A DNA stretch of 64,000 nucleotides from Cohnella sp. WQ 127256 (GCF_024519285.1 NZ_JAMZCY010000010.1:240800-304799); one strand, 5' to 3'. Shown: positions 45,396 through 55,277, numbered from the stretch's first letter. Made by a program: numbers and translations. The notes: generated by a model not told the origin, from the sequence alone.

Positions 45396-46427
45396 ATGGT
45401 CTCGAATGCTCAGAAAACATCTTTAACAGGAGCAAAAAAGTTATCATTTATATTATTGCTTATCCTAATGCTCCTACTATTAATAGGAGCCTTAGTTCTT
45501 GCTATGGCGCTAGGCGCAAAAAAAATTCCATTTGCAGATGTATTCTTGTCGATCTTTGCCTTTGATGGTTCGGCTGCGACTCATCAGGTGATCCAGACCA
45601 TTCGCTTGCCTCGCGTACTTGCTGCTATGGCTACCGGAGCTGGATTTGCAGTAAGTGGAGCTATTATTCAAGGGATAAGCCGCAATCCTTTAGCTGATTC
45701 AGGTATTCTTGGATTAAATGCTGGGGCCGGTGTCATGCTCGTCATTGCGATGGTTTTCTTTCCGACACTTACATTTACGGGATCTCTTTGGCTATGTATT
45801 ATCGGTGCGGCATTAGGAGCAGGTTTAGTGTTTAGTGTTGGCTTATTAAGCAAACGAGGTTTGACGCCTATTCGACTTGTATTGGCCGGGGCTGCAATAT
45901 CTGCAATGCTAACTGCCTTAAGCGAAGGGATAAGTATTTTTTTCTCCATTTCACAGCAGGTGGCCTTTTGGTATGGAGGAGGCTTAAGTGGCATTAGCAT
46001 GGCCCATTTACAGCAAATGCTACCGTGGATGATCCTTGCTCTAATCCTTGCTATCGTCATTTCGAAGTCCATTACACTCCTATCTGTTGGGGATGAAACA
46101 GCGGAAGGTCTTGGCGTTCATATTAAGCTGATCAAGAATCTGTCCCTTATAGCAGCATTCGTGTTAGCTGGGGTTTCATGTGCTTTAGCTGGATCTGTTA
46201 GCTTTATTGGGTTACTTGCTCCTCACTTGGTACGTTACTTAGTGGGTATAGATTATCGCCATATTATTCCATTATCCGCAATATTGGGAGCTATCATTGT
46301 TGTGCTAGCTGATTTAGTGGCACGAATCGTGAATGCCCCCTATGAAATTCCTGTGGGAGCAGTCATTGCTGTTATCGGGATTCCATTCTTTCTGTTTTTG
46401 GCACGTAAAGAAGGGCGGGAACGATAA
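45396..46427 (+). CDS. feuB: FecCD-type iron-siderophore permease
   Basis: 343 residues, about ten membrane helices, with the FecCD/BtuC wording 'TIRLPRVLAAMATGAGFAVS', 'GAIIQGISRNPLADSGILGL', 'LAGSVSFIGLLAPHLVRYLV' and 'EIPVGAVIAVIGIPFFLFL'. It forms half of the channel with the next gene, whose start overlaps its stop by one base (TAATG). Confidence 0.9.
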   Translation: MVSNAQKTSLTGAKKLSFILLLILMLLLLIGALVLAMALGAKKIPFADVFLSIFAFDGSAATHQVIQTIRLPRVLAAMATGAGFAVSGAIIQGISRNPLADSGILGLNAGAGVMLVIAMVFFPTLTFTGSLWLCIIGAALGAGLVFSVGLLSKRGLTPIRLVLAGAAISAMLTALSEGISIFFSISQQVAFWYGGGLSGISMAHLQQMLPWMILALILAIVISKSITLLSVGDETAEGLGVHIKLIKNLSLIAAFVLAGVSCALAGSVSFIGLLAPHLVRYLVGIDYRHIIPLSAILGAIIVVLADLVARIVNAPYEIPVGAVIAVIGIPFFLFLARKEGRER

Positions 46428-47416
46428 TGCAGCTAAGATGGAAGTTTACAGTCATCGCAATAATTTTACTTCTAGGCTTTATGTATAGTCTATCTACGGG
46501 TCAAAGTAGCTTAAGCTTAGAAGAGTTATGGCAAACTTTAATGGGAAAGGGAACCCCGAGGCAGGAGCTTGTCCTTTTTCAGTTCCGTATTCCTCGTATG
46601 ATACTGGCTTTTCTAGTGGGTGGAGCGTTAGCTCTAGCAGGCATGCTACTACAAGCTCTAAGTCGAAATGCATTAGCGGACCCCGGAATATTGGGGATAA
46701 ATGCTGGAGCAGGATTATCCATGATGCTATTTTTGCTCTTACAAAACAGTTCCACCGGCTTACATACCTATGTTCAACCGTTCTATGCTCTAATGGGCGG
46801 ATTTATCGTTGTATTCCTATTATTTTTACTTTCATATGATCGCATTCAGGGCATTGTTCCCATACGATTAATTTATACGGGTGTTGCTATTGCGGCCGCG
46901 ATTAGTGCATTGATGATTGTGCTAACCTACGTCCTGGATCCTTCGCAATATCAAATGATAAAGGTATGGCTGGCAGGGAATATAGGTAATAGTAATTGGA
47001 ACCATGTGTATGCTATGCTACCTTGGTTAATTTTTATAGTACCTTTAATCTATCGTAATCATCTCGTATTAGATGTGCTAAAGCTTAACGATCCAATCGT
47101 AATCAGTGTAGGTGTGTCTGTAAATAAATATCGCGTTTGGTTTTTAGTTTGCAGTGTATTATTGGCAGCACCAGCGGTTGCGGTTAGTGGAAGTATTGGC
47201 TTTGTTGGATTAGTCGTTCCACATTTAGTTAGACGACTATTTCGTGGTCATAAAATAATGATTCCCGCATGCTTATTAATAGGAGGCGGATTAGTTGTTA
47301 TCGCCGATGCTCTTGGTAAGATGGTAGTCGCCAATACTGAAATACCAGCAGGAGTTATCGTTGCCTTAATAGGTGCTCCATACTTTCTATATTTATTAAT
47401 TAAAAGTGATCATTGA
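46427..47416 (+). CDS. feuC: FecCD-type iron-siderophore permease
   Basis: 329 residues with the same fold: 'FRIPRMILAFLVGGALALAG', 'LLQALSRNALADPGILGI', 'VSGSIGFVGLVVPHLVRRLF' and 'EIPAGVIVALIGAPYFLYL'. It pairs with the preceding permease. No FepC-type ATPase follows; as in B. subtilis (YusV) a shared ATPase from elsewhere is presumably used. Confidence 0.9.
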   Translation: MQLRWKFTVIAIILLLGFMYSLSTGQSSLSLEELWQTLMGKGTPRQELVLFQFRIPRMILAFLVGGALALAGMLLQALSRNALADPGILGINAGAGLSMMLFLLLQNSSTGLHTYVQPFYALMGGFIVVFLLFLLSYDRIQGIVPIRLIYTGVAIAAAISALMIVLTYVLDPSQYQMIKVWLAGNIGNSNWNHVYAMLPWLIFIVPLIYRNHLVLDVLKLNDPIVISVGVSVNKYRVWFLVCSVLLAAPAVAVSGSIGFVGLVVPHLVRRLFRGHKIMIPACLLIGGGLVVIADALGKMVVANTEIPAGVIVALIGAPYFLYLLIKSDH

Positions 47417-47427
47417 CACTTAAATAA

Positions 47428-47464
47428 GAGCCCTCGGAATCGACATAGATTCCGAGGGCTCTTT
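47428..47464 (+). terminator. Rho-independent terminator of the feu operon
   Basis: GAGCCCTCGGAATC / GATTCCGAGGGCTC, 14-bp perfect arms followed by TTT. Confidence 0.88.
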
Positions 47465-47485
47465 GTAAGCTTACCGACATCATGC

Positions 47486-48169
47486 TCAAACGTCGCCGAG
47501 TATATTTCTAAGTGTATCAATGTTGCACACGAGTATTTTCTTCTGATCAATTCGTATGAATTGCTCTTGCTGTAGCTCAAGCAATGATTTGGTCACTGTC
47601 TCGCGCGCAGTTCCCGTCATATCTGCCATCTGTTGATGGGTTAGTTTCACATCGATTAAAATTCCTTCAGCAGAGGGAACGCCGTATTGTTCAGTTAGTC
47701 GTATCAACATGTGAGCAATGCGCGTTCGCACATCGAGAATGGTCAATTCCGTTATTAATCTATTGGCATCACGTAGACGATCCAATGCTGTTTCCAAAAT
47801 GCCAATCATGATTTCAGGCTTGCTTGTTATTAAGGGAATGAAGTCGCGTTTTTTCAAAATGCATAAGGTGGATCTCTCGATCGTTCTAGCAGAAGCGGAG
47901 CGTACTCTTTCATTTTGCAACAAAGCCATCTCTCCGAAGAAATCACCCTCTCTAAAGATAGAAAAAATCACATCCCTAGAGTTGTTATTTTGAAAGATTT
48001 GAATCACTCCGGATATAACCAGATAGAGCTCATCCCCTTCATCGCCTTCAAAGAAAATGGACTCCCCTTTTTTATAAATACGCGTGCTACATAACTTAGA
48101 AATTTCAGCGATATGCTCATCATCAAGATGCTCGAAGAACGGGAAATCTCGTAAAAACTGTGGATTCAT
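47486..48169 (-). CDS. Crp/Fnr-family transcription regulator
   Basis: 227 residues. The N-terminal cyclic-nucleotide-binding-like beta barrel reads 'IYKKGESIFFEGDEGDELYL', 'FREGDFFGEMALLQNERVRS'. The C-terminal HTH reads 'LTHQQMADMTGTARETVTKS'. No Cys cluster typical of Fnr iron-sulfur binding is present at the N-terminus, so it is more like the Crp branch; the ligand is unknown. Divergent from the DUF3533-like pair. Confidence 0.92.
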   Translation of the reverse strand: MNPQFLRDFPFFEHLDDEHIAEISKLCSTRIYKKGESIFFEGDEGDELYLVISGVIQIFQNNNSRDVIFSIFREGDFFGEMALLQNERVRSASARTIERSTLCILKKRDFIPLITSKPEIMIGILETALDRLRDANRLITELTILDVRTRIAHMLIRLTEQYGVPSAEGILIDVKLTHQQMADMTGTARETVTKSLLELQQEQFIRIDQKKILVCNIDTLRNILGDV

Positions 48170-48327
48170 CTTCAGAGTACCTCCATATTATTGTCAACAC
48201 TAGCCTAGCAGAACAGTGAGCAACACTCAAGTCATATAGAGTCCGGTATGTTGCTTGTGGGGGGAGTGTCTGAAGCCTTATTGGTTTGACATCTGTAAAT
48301 AAATTTAATATTATGGGGAAATATAAA

Positions 48328-48359
48328 TTACTTTGTACAGAGTAATACAGGCAAAGTAA
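48328..48359. promoter_or_regulatory. Inverted repeat before the first ABC-2-like gene
   Basis: TTACTTTG and CAAAGTAA (8-bp arms, 16-base spacer) enclose TACT-N8-AGTA, about 30 bases before the start codon. A candidate operator for the PadR regulator at 50851. Confidence 0.4.
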
Positions 48360-48388
48360 AAAGAAGGAATTGGAGGAGTAAGAGCCGT

Positions 48389-49552
48389 ATGAAAATTGTT
48401 TTAGATTATTTGAAGGACAAATTATTTGTTGGCGGAATAACCATGCTCATTTTTTATCAAATCATTATGATTACGATTTATATGGCTGGTTATAGCGCTA
48501 TTCCGAGGAATGTAACTGAGCTTTCTGTCGCAATTGTAAGTGAGGATACGGAGTATGGGGCTGAATTTGCAGAAAAGATTAAGGAACAATTACCGTTTAA
48601 GGTGAAAAGCGAGCTAACGCTTGATCAGGCTAAGGAAGAGCTTGATCAGCATGATCTATCTATGGTTGTGCATATTCCAGCAGACTTTACCAGTCATTTA
48701 TCGAAGCTAGAGGAACAGGTCCAATTAAATTTTTACATTAATAACGCGACTGCTCAGTCTGTAAGTGGCACGATGCAGACTGTTGCTAACCAGATTACCA
48801 GCCAGATCAGTCAACAGCTGAAAGTGGAAAATATGCAAGGCATTTTGCAAGGAATGCAAGTACCAGAAGAGCAAGCAATCTCACTTGCTGAAGGCGCAGT
48901 TAACAAAGTGAAGACGAATATTATTCAATCTAATGTCCCTCCCGCGGGTATGCATAACGCAATGGCACCGATGTTCCTTACAATCGTGTCCTATGTTGGA
49001 GCTATGATCTTCTCGATGATGGCGGTAGGCACTCTAAATAAACTGAAGAGTAAGCATGGGAAATGGAAAGCCTTCTTTACCTTGCAAGGTCTTATGGTGG
49101 GGCTATCCCTAATTGGACCACTAGTTGGACTTGGCATCTATTTCTCTATTCAAGGAGGATACGGGTTCGATGTGTTCTTCAGTATGTGGTTATCTCATGC
49201 CTTGGAAATGTTCGTGGCGATACAAGTGACGAGCGTCATCACTATGCTGTTAGGGCAAGCGGGGATGCTAATAAATATGCCTTATCTATTGATTCAAGTG
49301 ATTGGAACCGGAGCGATCATGCCTCAAGAAATGATGTCAGGATTCTTTAAGTTCTTCAGCAGCTTTTCTGTCATGCATTACAGTGTTGAAACGGATTATA
49401 GCTTGCTGTTTGGTGGGGGCAATATTGCAGAAAGCATAAGTATGATGGGTGTAATTGGCGCGGTAGCTTTACTTATCAACATGGTCATTCATAAGCTTAA
49501 GGCTGTTACTGATTCGAAAAAAGCGAAGATAGAAGAGAAATCAGCAGCGTAG
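48389..49552 (+). CDS. ABC-2/DUF3533-like membrane protein, copy 1
   Basis: 387 residues. One N-terminal membrane helix, an extracellular region of about 180 residues ('ELSVAIVSEDTEYGAEFAEK', 'MVVHIPADFTSHL', 'NVPPAGMHNAMAPMFL'), then five helices near the C-terminus ('FDVFFSMWLSHALEMF'). This is the layout of YhgE/Pip and DUF3533 ABC-2 type proteins, implicated in export of lipids, peptides or drugs; no ATPase gene is adjacent. Its paralogue follows after 49 bases. GGAGGAG lies before ATG 48389. Confidence 0.85.
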   Translation: MKIVLDYLKDKLFVGGITMLIFYQIIMITIYMAGYSAIPRNVTELSVAIVSEDTEYGAEFAEKIKEQLPFKVKSELTLDQAKEELDQHDLSMVVHIPADFTSHLSKLEEQVQLNFYINNATAQSVSGTMQTVANQITSQISQQLKVENMQGILQGMQVPEEQAISLAEGAVNKVKTNIIQSNVPPAGMHNAMAPMFLTIVSYVGAMIFSMMAVGTLNKLKSKHGKWKAFFTLQGLMVGLSLIGPLVGLGIYFSIQGGYGFDVFFSMWLSHALEMFVAIQVTSVITMLLGQAGMLINMPYLLIQVIGTGAIMPQEMMSGFFKFFSSFSVMHYSVETDYSLLFGGGNIAESISMMGVIGAVALLINMVIHKLKAVTDSKKAKIEEKSAA

Positions 49553-49601
49553 GCTGGAAACGTAAATGAAGAGAAATAGATATGAAGGAGACGGAGATTG
49601 A

Positions 49602-50759
49602 ATGAGAACAGTTTTTGAGTATCTTAAGAGCAAATCAATCATTGGCGGCATAGCTATGACTATTTTTATCCAAGTTGTATTTATTAGCATCTTCATGGCA
49701 GGGTTTAAACCTGCTCTAAATAATGTCTCAGAGCTTACAGTCGCCATTATCAATGAGGATCCTCAGTACGGAATGGAGATGGTTGAGAAGCTTGAGGGTC
49801 AGCTCCCATTTAAGACGGTAAGCGACCTGCCGTTTGGGCAGGCTAAGAAGGAGCTCGACGAACGTAAGATCCATATGATTGTGCATATTCCAGCGGACTT
49901 TACGCAGAAGCTAATGCAACAGAACGAACAAGTTCAGCTTGATTTCTACATTAATCAATCTAATCCACAGATGACTAGCACGACAATGCAAACTGTTGCA
50001 ACGCAATTTTCAGACGGGATCAAGAATCAGCTCGGAATGGAAACTATGAAAGGCATCCTACAAGGGTTGAATTTGCCAGAGGAACAAGCGGGACAGCAGG
50101 CTGAGAACGTTGCTAATAAGGTGAAATCAAACATCATTAACTCCAATACGCCACCAACGGGAATGCATAACATGATGGCTCCAATGTTCCTGACGTTGGC
50201 CAGCTATGTAGGGGCTATGATATTCACGATGATTGCGGCAGCTCAACTCAAACAAATGAAAACAAAGTTTGGAAAATGGAGATCCTTCTGGGCGATGCAG
50301 GTTGGGAACGCTCTTGTTTCCCTCATTGTTCCGATTGTAGGAGTAAGTATTTATTTCTTATTTCAAGGCTATGAAACCGATGTGTTTGTTAGTATGTGGT
50401 TATCGCATGCCTTGGAGATGTTCGTTGCAATGGGTGTGACCGGCCTCTTCGCGATGCTGCTAGGTCAAGCCGGTGCCTTTATTAATATGCCTCTCATGCT
50501 GATCCAGACTGTCTGCAGTGGTTCGGTCATGCCACAGGATATGATGCCTGCTTTATATAAATTCATCAGCTCCATCTCTGTAATGTATTACAGCGTCCAA
50601 TCGGATTACAGTCACCTGTTTGGTGGTGGCAATGCAGCAGAAAGCATGGGCATGATGGCTATCATTGGCGCAGGAACCATACTGATTTCCATGGTCATTA
50701 ACGGATTTCAATCCACTAAATCGAATAATGGCAAACAGGAGGTTGAACTAGCGGCCTAG
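49602..50759 (+). CDS. ABC-2/DUF3533-like membrane protein, copy 2
   Basis: 385 residues, closely similar to copy 1 over the full length ('ELTVAIINEDPQYGMEMVEK', 'MIVHIPADFTQKL', 'NTPPTGMHNMMAPMFL', 'TDVFVSMWLSHALEMF'). The tandem pair probably makes a heterodimeric membrane complex. The PadR gene downstream suggests induction by a toxic compound. Exported substrate unknown. Confidence 0.85.
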   Translation: MRTVFEYLKSKSIIGGIAMTIFIQVVFISIFMAGFKPALNNVSELTVAIINEDPQYGMEMVEKLEGQLPFKTVSDLPFGQAKKELDERKIHMIVHIPADFTQKLMQQNEQVQLDFYINQSNPQMTSTTMQTVATQFSDGIKNQLGMETMKGILQGLNLPEEQAGQQAENVANKVKSNIINSNTPPTGMHNMMAPMFLTLASYVGAMIFTMIAAAQLKQMKTKFGKWRSFWAMQVGNALVSLIVPIVGVSIYFLFQGYETDVFVSMWLSHALEMFVAMGVTGLFAMLLGQAGAFINMPLMLIQTVCSGSVMPQDMMPALYKFISSISVMYYSVQSDYSHLFGGGNAAESMGMMAIIGAGTILISMVINGFQSTKSNNGKQEVELAA

Positions 50760-50800
50760 GTAGGGGGAAATTAATTGGTCGATAGCATGGAGTTCGTGAT

Positions 50801-50816
50801 ACGATAATGTTATCGT
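50801..50816. promoter_or_regulatory. Short palindrome before the PadR gene
   Basis: ACGATAA-TG-TTATCGT, 35 bases before the start codon. Possible operator or small terminator. Confidence 0.4.
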
Positions 50817-50850
50817 CCTTCCCTTTATATCACCCTTTAGGAGGCTCGCA

Positions 50851-51387
50851 ATGTCACTTCAAATATTAATTTTAGGTTTATTGAGTAAAGAGGATCATCA
50901 TCCTTATAGTGTCAAAAAAATGATTAATAAATATACGAAGGATGTTATTCAAGTTACGGACGGAAACCTGTATTATAATTTTGATTTCCTTCACAAAAAA
51001 GGACTCATTCAAAAAGTGCAGGATGTTCAGGGAGATAGCCGACCGAGTAAAACGACGTATGGGATAACGGAAGAAGGTCGAAAGGCACTTGAGGAAAATA
51101 TATATGAAACCTTTAAACATGCTAAATCCATTCAATTGTTGTATTCCTCGTTGTTATTCATTGACCTCGTAGATCGTAGTCGACTTTCCTATATGGTCAA
51201 CGAAACCATTCTCGAAATAAAGAAAAAAATCGAATGGATTGAGGCTCTTCATAAAGAAGGCAATAAGGACTTGAACGAGCCTCGTACTAGAGAATACATT
51301 GATTTTATTGTCATTAATTCTACTGAAGGCCTGAAGACGGAATTGAATGCCTTTGAACGGTTGCTGCTGCTTCTCCAGAAGCAATAG
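50851..51387 (+). CDS. PadR-family transcription regulator
   Basis: 178 residues. The N-terminal winged helix has 'LILGLLSKEDHHPYSVKKMI', 'NLYYNFDFLHKKGLIQKVQD' and 'KTTYGITEEGRKALEENIYE'. The C-terminal helical dimerisation domain (Vir_act_alpha-like) completes a normal-length PadR-s1 type protein. It follows the two ABC-2-like genes behind AGGAGG and likely represses them until a small molecule binds. Confidence 0.9.
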   Translation: MSLQILILGLLSKEDHHPYSVKKMINKYTKDVIQVTDGNLYYNFDFLHKKGLIQKVQDVQGDSRPSKTTYGITEEGRKALEENIYETFKHAKSIQLLYSSLLFIDLVDRSRLSYMVNETILEIKKKIEWIEALHKEGNKDLNEPRTREYIDFIVINSTEGLKTELNAFERLLLLLQKQ

Positions 51388-51431
51388 GGATTTTTCTTGT
51401 CCCTAATGGCAATAGGGATATATCGGTTCAG

Positions 51432-51458
51432 ACCCTTCCTTGACTGGAAGGGTTTTTT
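51432..51458 (+). terminator. Rho-independent terminator after the PadR gene
   Basis: ACCCTTCC / GGAAGGGT arms followed by TTTTT. Confidence 0.85.
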
Positions 51459-51598
51459 ATTTGCGAGTGGAATTTTTATGTATAGTAGAAAACAAATGTA
51501 CGATTATCGATATTAAGTTAATAACCGAATATATACACAACCCTTCAATGACAACATAATTAAAAATGTAATATTAATACGATGAAAAGGGGTAGAAC

Positions 51599-53389
51599 AT
51601 GAGTCGTTATTTAAGATTGTTAACGCTTTCAATTGTGATTGGTTTATTGCCTATTTTAGCCGCTTGTTCGAGCAATAACAAAGCGGAATCAGCAAGCTCA
51701 GCGAAAAGTCCATCCGCATCGGTAAGTCCGTCCGCGACGGAATCCGGCAAAGCGGAAGAGCCGACGGATCCGAGGAGTCAGAAGTTCGACCCTCCGGTTA
51801 CCATTACGACTGCGATCTTAGACGATGGCGCTGCAAGGGGTAATGCGTTCAAACCTGGCGAGTCCATGGAAGACAACGCGAATATCCGCTGGATGAAAGA
51901 AAATATGGGAATCAACGTCAAATTCGATTTTATCGTAACGAAACCGGAAGATTACGATACGAAGCTTCGCTTGCTGCTTTCCAGCGGCGCTAAGTTGCCT
52001 GATGCATTCGCGGCGGGGAACGATCCGCTGCAAAGCTTGCTCGCGGCCGGCAAACTGATGCCTCTGGACGATGCCATCGAGAAATACGCGCATCCCGAGT
52101 ATAAGAAGCTGTTGGAGAAGTATAGTTACGCGCTGGGCGAAGTCAAGAAAGACGGAAAGATTTACGGCTTGCCAGCCTTCTTCATGGGTGACGAAGGCAC
52201 CGTGATGTGGATTCGTAAAGACTGGCTTGACTCTCTTGGTATTCAACCTCCCAAAACTTTGGACGATTTCGAAAACGTTATCAAACAATTCACGGAGAAC
52301 GATCCCGATAAGAACGGTAAGAACGACACGACCGGTCTAGCCGTACCGCTTAAAGAAGGGCCTTGGACTTGGATGGGTCAGACGGACGCGATCGTCGCCG
52401 CCCTCACCGATCAAATGATCAATACTTACGACGTGCGCTTGTTCTGGAACAAAGGTGCAGACAACAAGCTGAGCTACGGTGCGATCCATCCGGACGCCAA
52501 ACTGTACTTACAGAAGATGAAGGACTGGATGAGCAAAGGCTATATGGATAAAGAAGCGGGAATCAAGGATCCGTCCAAGTCCTCTGAATTAGTAGCCAGC
52601 GGTAAGGCCGGCATCATGTTCGGACCTTTCTGGATGGGCGATTGGCCACTCGGAGATGCGACCAAGAACGATCCGAAAGCCGATTTCCAGCCTTATCCGC
52701 TTCCAGTCGGTCCGAACGGACTAGTAGGACGCGCGGAGAAACCGCTGACCCAGGGCTTCACGGTATTCAACAAAGACTTCGAAAATATCGAAGCCTGGTT
52801 CGCGTACTTCAACAAAATATTCGCGAAAAAATTGGAGATGGAAGGCGATCCTTACTTCGATCCGCGTTGGAAAGACGGTTACCACGAAGGGTACGATTAC
52901 GTGAAGCTTGATGGCAAAGTCATCAAAAACAACTACGAGGCAGCGGGTGTCCCAGCAGAACAATGGCCACTGAAAGACGGCGGCACCATTGACATTAGAT
53001 ACATGATGACGAATATTCTCGGCAACTTTACGAGCATTCCGAACTCCAACGCTGCAGCGGTCAAGAAGTTTTTGGCTGATCCGAACGCCGAGCCCTTAAC
53101 GGCTTTGGAATTCGACGTCAAGCAATTGAAGCAAAGACAACTTGACGCCGCTGGCGTTCGAGTTAACCAAGTCGTCAACGAAGGCAAAAACTATTTTACC
53201 GGTCCGATGACGCCAACGATGAAATCCAAAGGCGAGCTGCTGAAGAAACTCGCTACGGAAAGCTATCTCAAAATCATTTACGGAGAAAAACCGATCGAGT
53301 ACTTCGACGAATTCGTCAAACAATGGCTGGATAACGGTGGCCAGAAGATTACGGATGAAGTTAACGAATGGTATGCGAAAAACCAGTAA
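51599..53389 (+). CDS. Extracellular solute-binding lipoprotein of an oligosaccharide-type ABC importer
   Basis: 596 residues: lipobox 'ILAAC' (Cys 23), a Ser-rich linker, then a family 1 binding protein of the long LplA/YtcQ kind ('WMKENMGINVKFDFI', 'KLRLLLSSGAKLPDAF', 'YGLPAFFMGDEGTVMWIRKD', 'NDPDKNGKNDTTGLAVP' (the Ca-binding-like loop)). It should feed the two permeases encoded next. The substrate is probably a plant or glycan oligosaccharide, but cannot be fixed from sequence. Confidence 0.92.
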   Translation: MSRYLRLLTLSIVIGLLPILAACSSNNKAESASSAKSPSASVSPSATESGKAEEPTDPRSQKFDPPVTITTAILDDGAARGNAFKPGESMEDNANIRWMKENMGINVKFDFIVTKPEDYDTKLRLLLSSGAKLPDAFAAGNDPLQSLLAAGKLMPLDDAIEKYAHPEYKKLLEKYSYALGEVKKDGKIYGLPAFFMGDEGTVMWIRKDWLDSLGIQPPKTLDDFENVIKQFTENDPDKNGKNDTTGLAVPLKEGPWTWMGQTDAIVAALTDQMINTYDVRLFWNKGADNKLSYGAIHPDAKLYLQKMKDWMSKGYMDKEAGIKDPSKSSELVASGKAGIMFGPFWMGDWPLGDATKNDPKADFQPYPLPVGPNGLVGRAEKPLTQGFTVFNKDFENIEAWFAYFNKIFAKKLEMEGDPYFDPRWKDGYHEGYDYVKLDGKVIKNNYEAAGVPAEQWPLKDGGTIDIRYMMTNILGNFTSIPNSNAAAVKKFLADPNAEPLTALEFDVKQLKQRQLDAAGVRVNQVVNEGKNYFTGPMTPTMKSKGELLKKLATESYLKIIYGEKPIEYFDEFVKQWLDNGGQKITDEVNEWYAKNQ

Positions 53390-53490
53390 TAATGGCTGGA
53401 TGTAACTGAAGAAAGAAATAATTGAAGACGGAGGAGAGGGCAGACTTGGCTCGCTCCTCCTCTATTATTCTGAGGATAGGGAGTTGCGTA

Positions 53491-54387
53491 ATGGCTTTGT
53501 ATTGGCGTAAAACTTGGCCGTTTCATCTGCTATTGTTGCCAGCCATAGCATTGGTCATCGTGTTTCAATATGTTCCTTTGTTCGGGGCCGTAATTGCTTT
53601 CCAAGACTTCGAGCCCTGGCTTGGGATCAAAGGCTCGCCTTGGGTAGGCTTAGAGCATTTCCGGTACCTGTTCACGTATCCGGATGGCAAGCAGATCATA
53701 TGGAATACGTTAATCATTTCCGCTTGCAAGTTAATCGTGAATTTAATCATCCCGATCTTTTTCGCTCTGCTGCTCAACGAGGTCCGTAAGATGGCTTTTA
53801 AGAGAGTCGTACAGACGCTTGTCTATTTGCCGCATTTTTTGTCTTGGGTCATCCTAGGAGGAATTCTGATCGATATTCTGTCGACGGAGGGTGGAATCGT
53901 CAATCGCGTCCTGAATTCATTCGGCATCCAGAGCATCTTTTTCTTAGGTGACGGCGAGTGGTTCCGATTTACGGTCGTTCTCAGCGACGTATGGAAAGAA
54001 TTCGGTTTTTCCGCGATTATTTTCCTGGCCACGCTGGTGGGCATTAATCCGGCTTTGTACGAAGCGGCCGAAATCGACGGGGCTTCCCGTTGGCAACAAA
54101 TCAAATCGATCTCCGTTCCTCTTATGCTACCGATCGTCATCGTCGTTGCCACGTTGTCGCTCGGTCGGATTTTGGATGCTGGATTCGATCAAATTCTGAA
54201 TCTATACAATCCACTCGTATATTCGCACGGGGATATCATTGATACGTTCGTCTATCGAGAAGGATTGAACAACGGACAGTTCAGCTTCGGAACGGCGATC
54301 GGACTCTTCAAATCGGCGATCGGCTTCATCTTGATCGTCATTAGCTATAGAATGGCTTTCAAGTTAGCCAATTACCGGATTTTCTAA
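53491..54387 (+). CDS. ABC importer permease (LplB type)
   Basis: 298 residues with six helices and the EAA loop 'EAAEIDGASRWQQIKSISVP'. N-terminal 'WPFHLLLLPAIALVIVFQYV' is typical of LplB/YtcP-family sugar permeases. ATG 53491 is chosen behind AGGGAG; an in-frame extension to 53422 has no binding site. The ATPase (MsmX-like) is not encoded here. Confidence 0.92.
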   Translation: MALYWRKTWPFHLLLLPAIALVIVFQYVPLFGAVIAFQDFEPWLGIKGSPWVGLEHFRYLFTYPDGKQIIWNTLIISACKLIVNLIIPIFFALLLNEVRKMAFKRVVQTLVYLPHFLSWVILGGILIDILSTEGGIVNRVLNSFGIQSIFFLGDGEWFRFTVVLSDVWKEFGFSAIIFLATLVGINPALYEAAEIDGASRWQQIKSISVPLMLPIVIVVATLSLGRILDAGFDQILNLYNPLVYSHGDIIDTFVYREGLNNGQFSFGTAIGLFKSAIGFILIVISYRMAFKLANYRIF

Positions 54388-54398
54388 GGAGGACGACC

Positions 54399-55277
54399 AT
54401 GCGCTATCGCTCTAGAGGATATACCGTATTTACAGTCTCGAACACGATCTTTCTTAGCTTGCTGTCGCTGATTTGCGTTCTTCCTCTACTTCATGTACTT
54501 TCCTTATCTTTCAGCTCTCGGGCTGCGGCAACGGCGAATATCGTCAATTTCTGGCCGATTGGGTTTACGACGGACGCCTATGTGAAGACGTTGGGTAATG
54601 AAATGTTCATCCAATCCTTGTGGGTCGGCGTAGAGCGGACCGTGATAGGAACGGTGCTATCGATGGCCGTCGTAACGATGGCCGCTTATAGTTTATCGAA
54701 ATCCGTCCACAAATTCCCGGGGCGTCAAATTTACATTTGGATTTTCGTCTTTACGATGCTGTTCTCGGGAGGGCTGATCCCTTCTTATATATTGGTAAGT
54801 AAGCTGCACTTGATCGATACGATATGGTCGTTGGTATTGCCTTCGGCCGTCAGCGTATGGAATATGATTCTAATGCTCAATTTCTTCCGGACGATTCCTC
54901 AGGAATTGGAGGAGGCTGCTTATATCGATGGAGCAGGTCATCTGAGGGTGCTGTGGAGTGTTTATTTGCCCGTATCGATGCCATCCATTGCGACGTTGTC
55001 TTTGTTTACGATGGTGTTTCATTGGAATTCATGGTTTGACGGCGTGATCTATATGTCCAACCCAGATGGGTATCCTCTTGCCACTTACTTACACTCGATG
55101 ATTGTGAGTGACAATTTGTCCAGAGTCGGTGTAACATTGGCAAGTGTAGAGAATTTTTCCAATCGTACCGTTAAAGCAGCGCAAATTTTTATTGGGGCGC
55201 TGCCGATTTTGATCGTATATCCTTTCTTGCAAAAGTATTTCGTTAAAGGAATCGTACTTGGCTCGGTGAAGTCTTAG
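54399..55277 (+). CDS. ABC importer permease (YtcP/LplC type)
   Basis: 292 residues with six helices and EAA loop 'EEAAYIDGAGHLRVLWSVYL'. It also has 'VLPLLHVLSLSFSSRAAATA' near the N-terminus and 'YPFLQKYFVKGIVLGSVK' at the end, the characteristic tail of the family. Partner of the permease 11 bases upstream. Confidence 0.92.
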   Translation: MRYRSRGYTVFTVSNTIFLSLLSLICVLPLLHVLSLSFSSRAAATANIVNFWPIGFTTDAYVKTLGNEMFIQSLWVGVERTVIGTVLSMAVVTMAAYSLSKSVHKFPGRQIYIWIFVFTMLFSGGLIPSYILVSKLHLIDTIWSLVLPSAVSVWNMILMLNFFRTIPQELEEAAYIDGAGHLRVLWSVYLPVSMPSIATLSLFTMVFHWNSWFDGVIYMSNPDGYPLATYLHSMIVSDNLSRVGVTLASVENFSNRTVKAAQIFIGALPILIVYPFLQKYFVKGIVLGSVKS

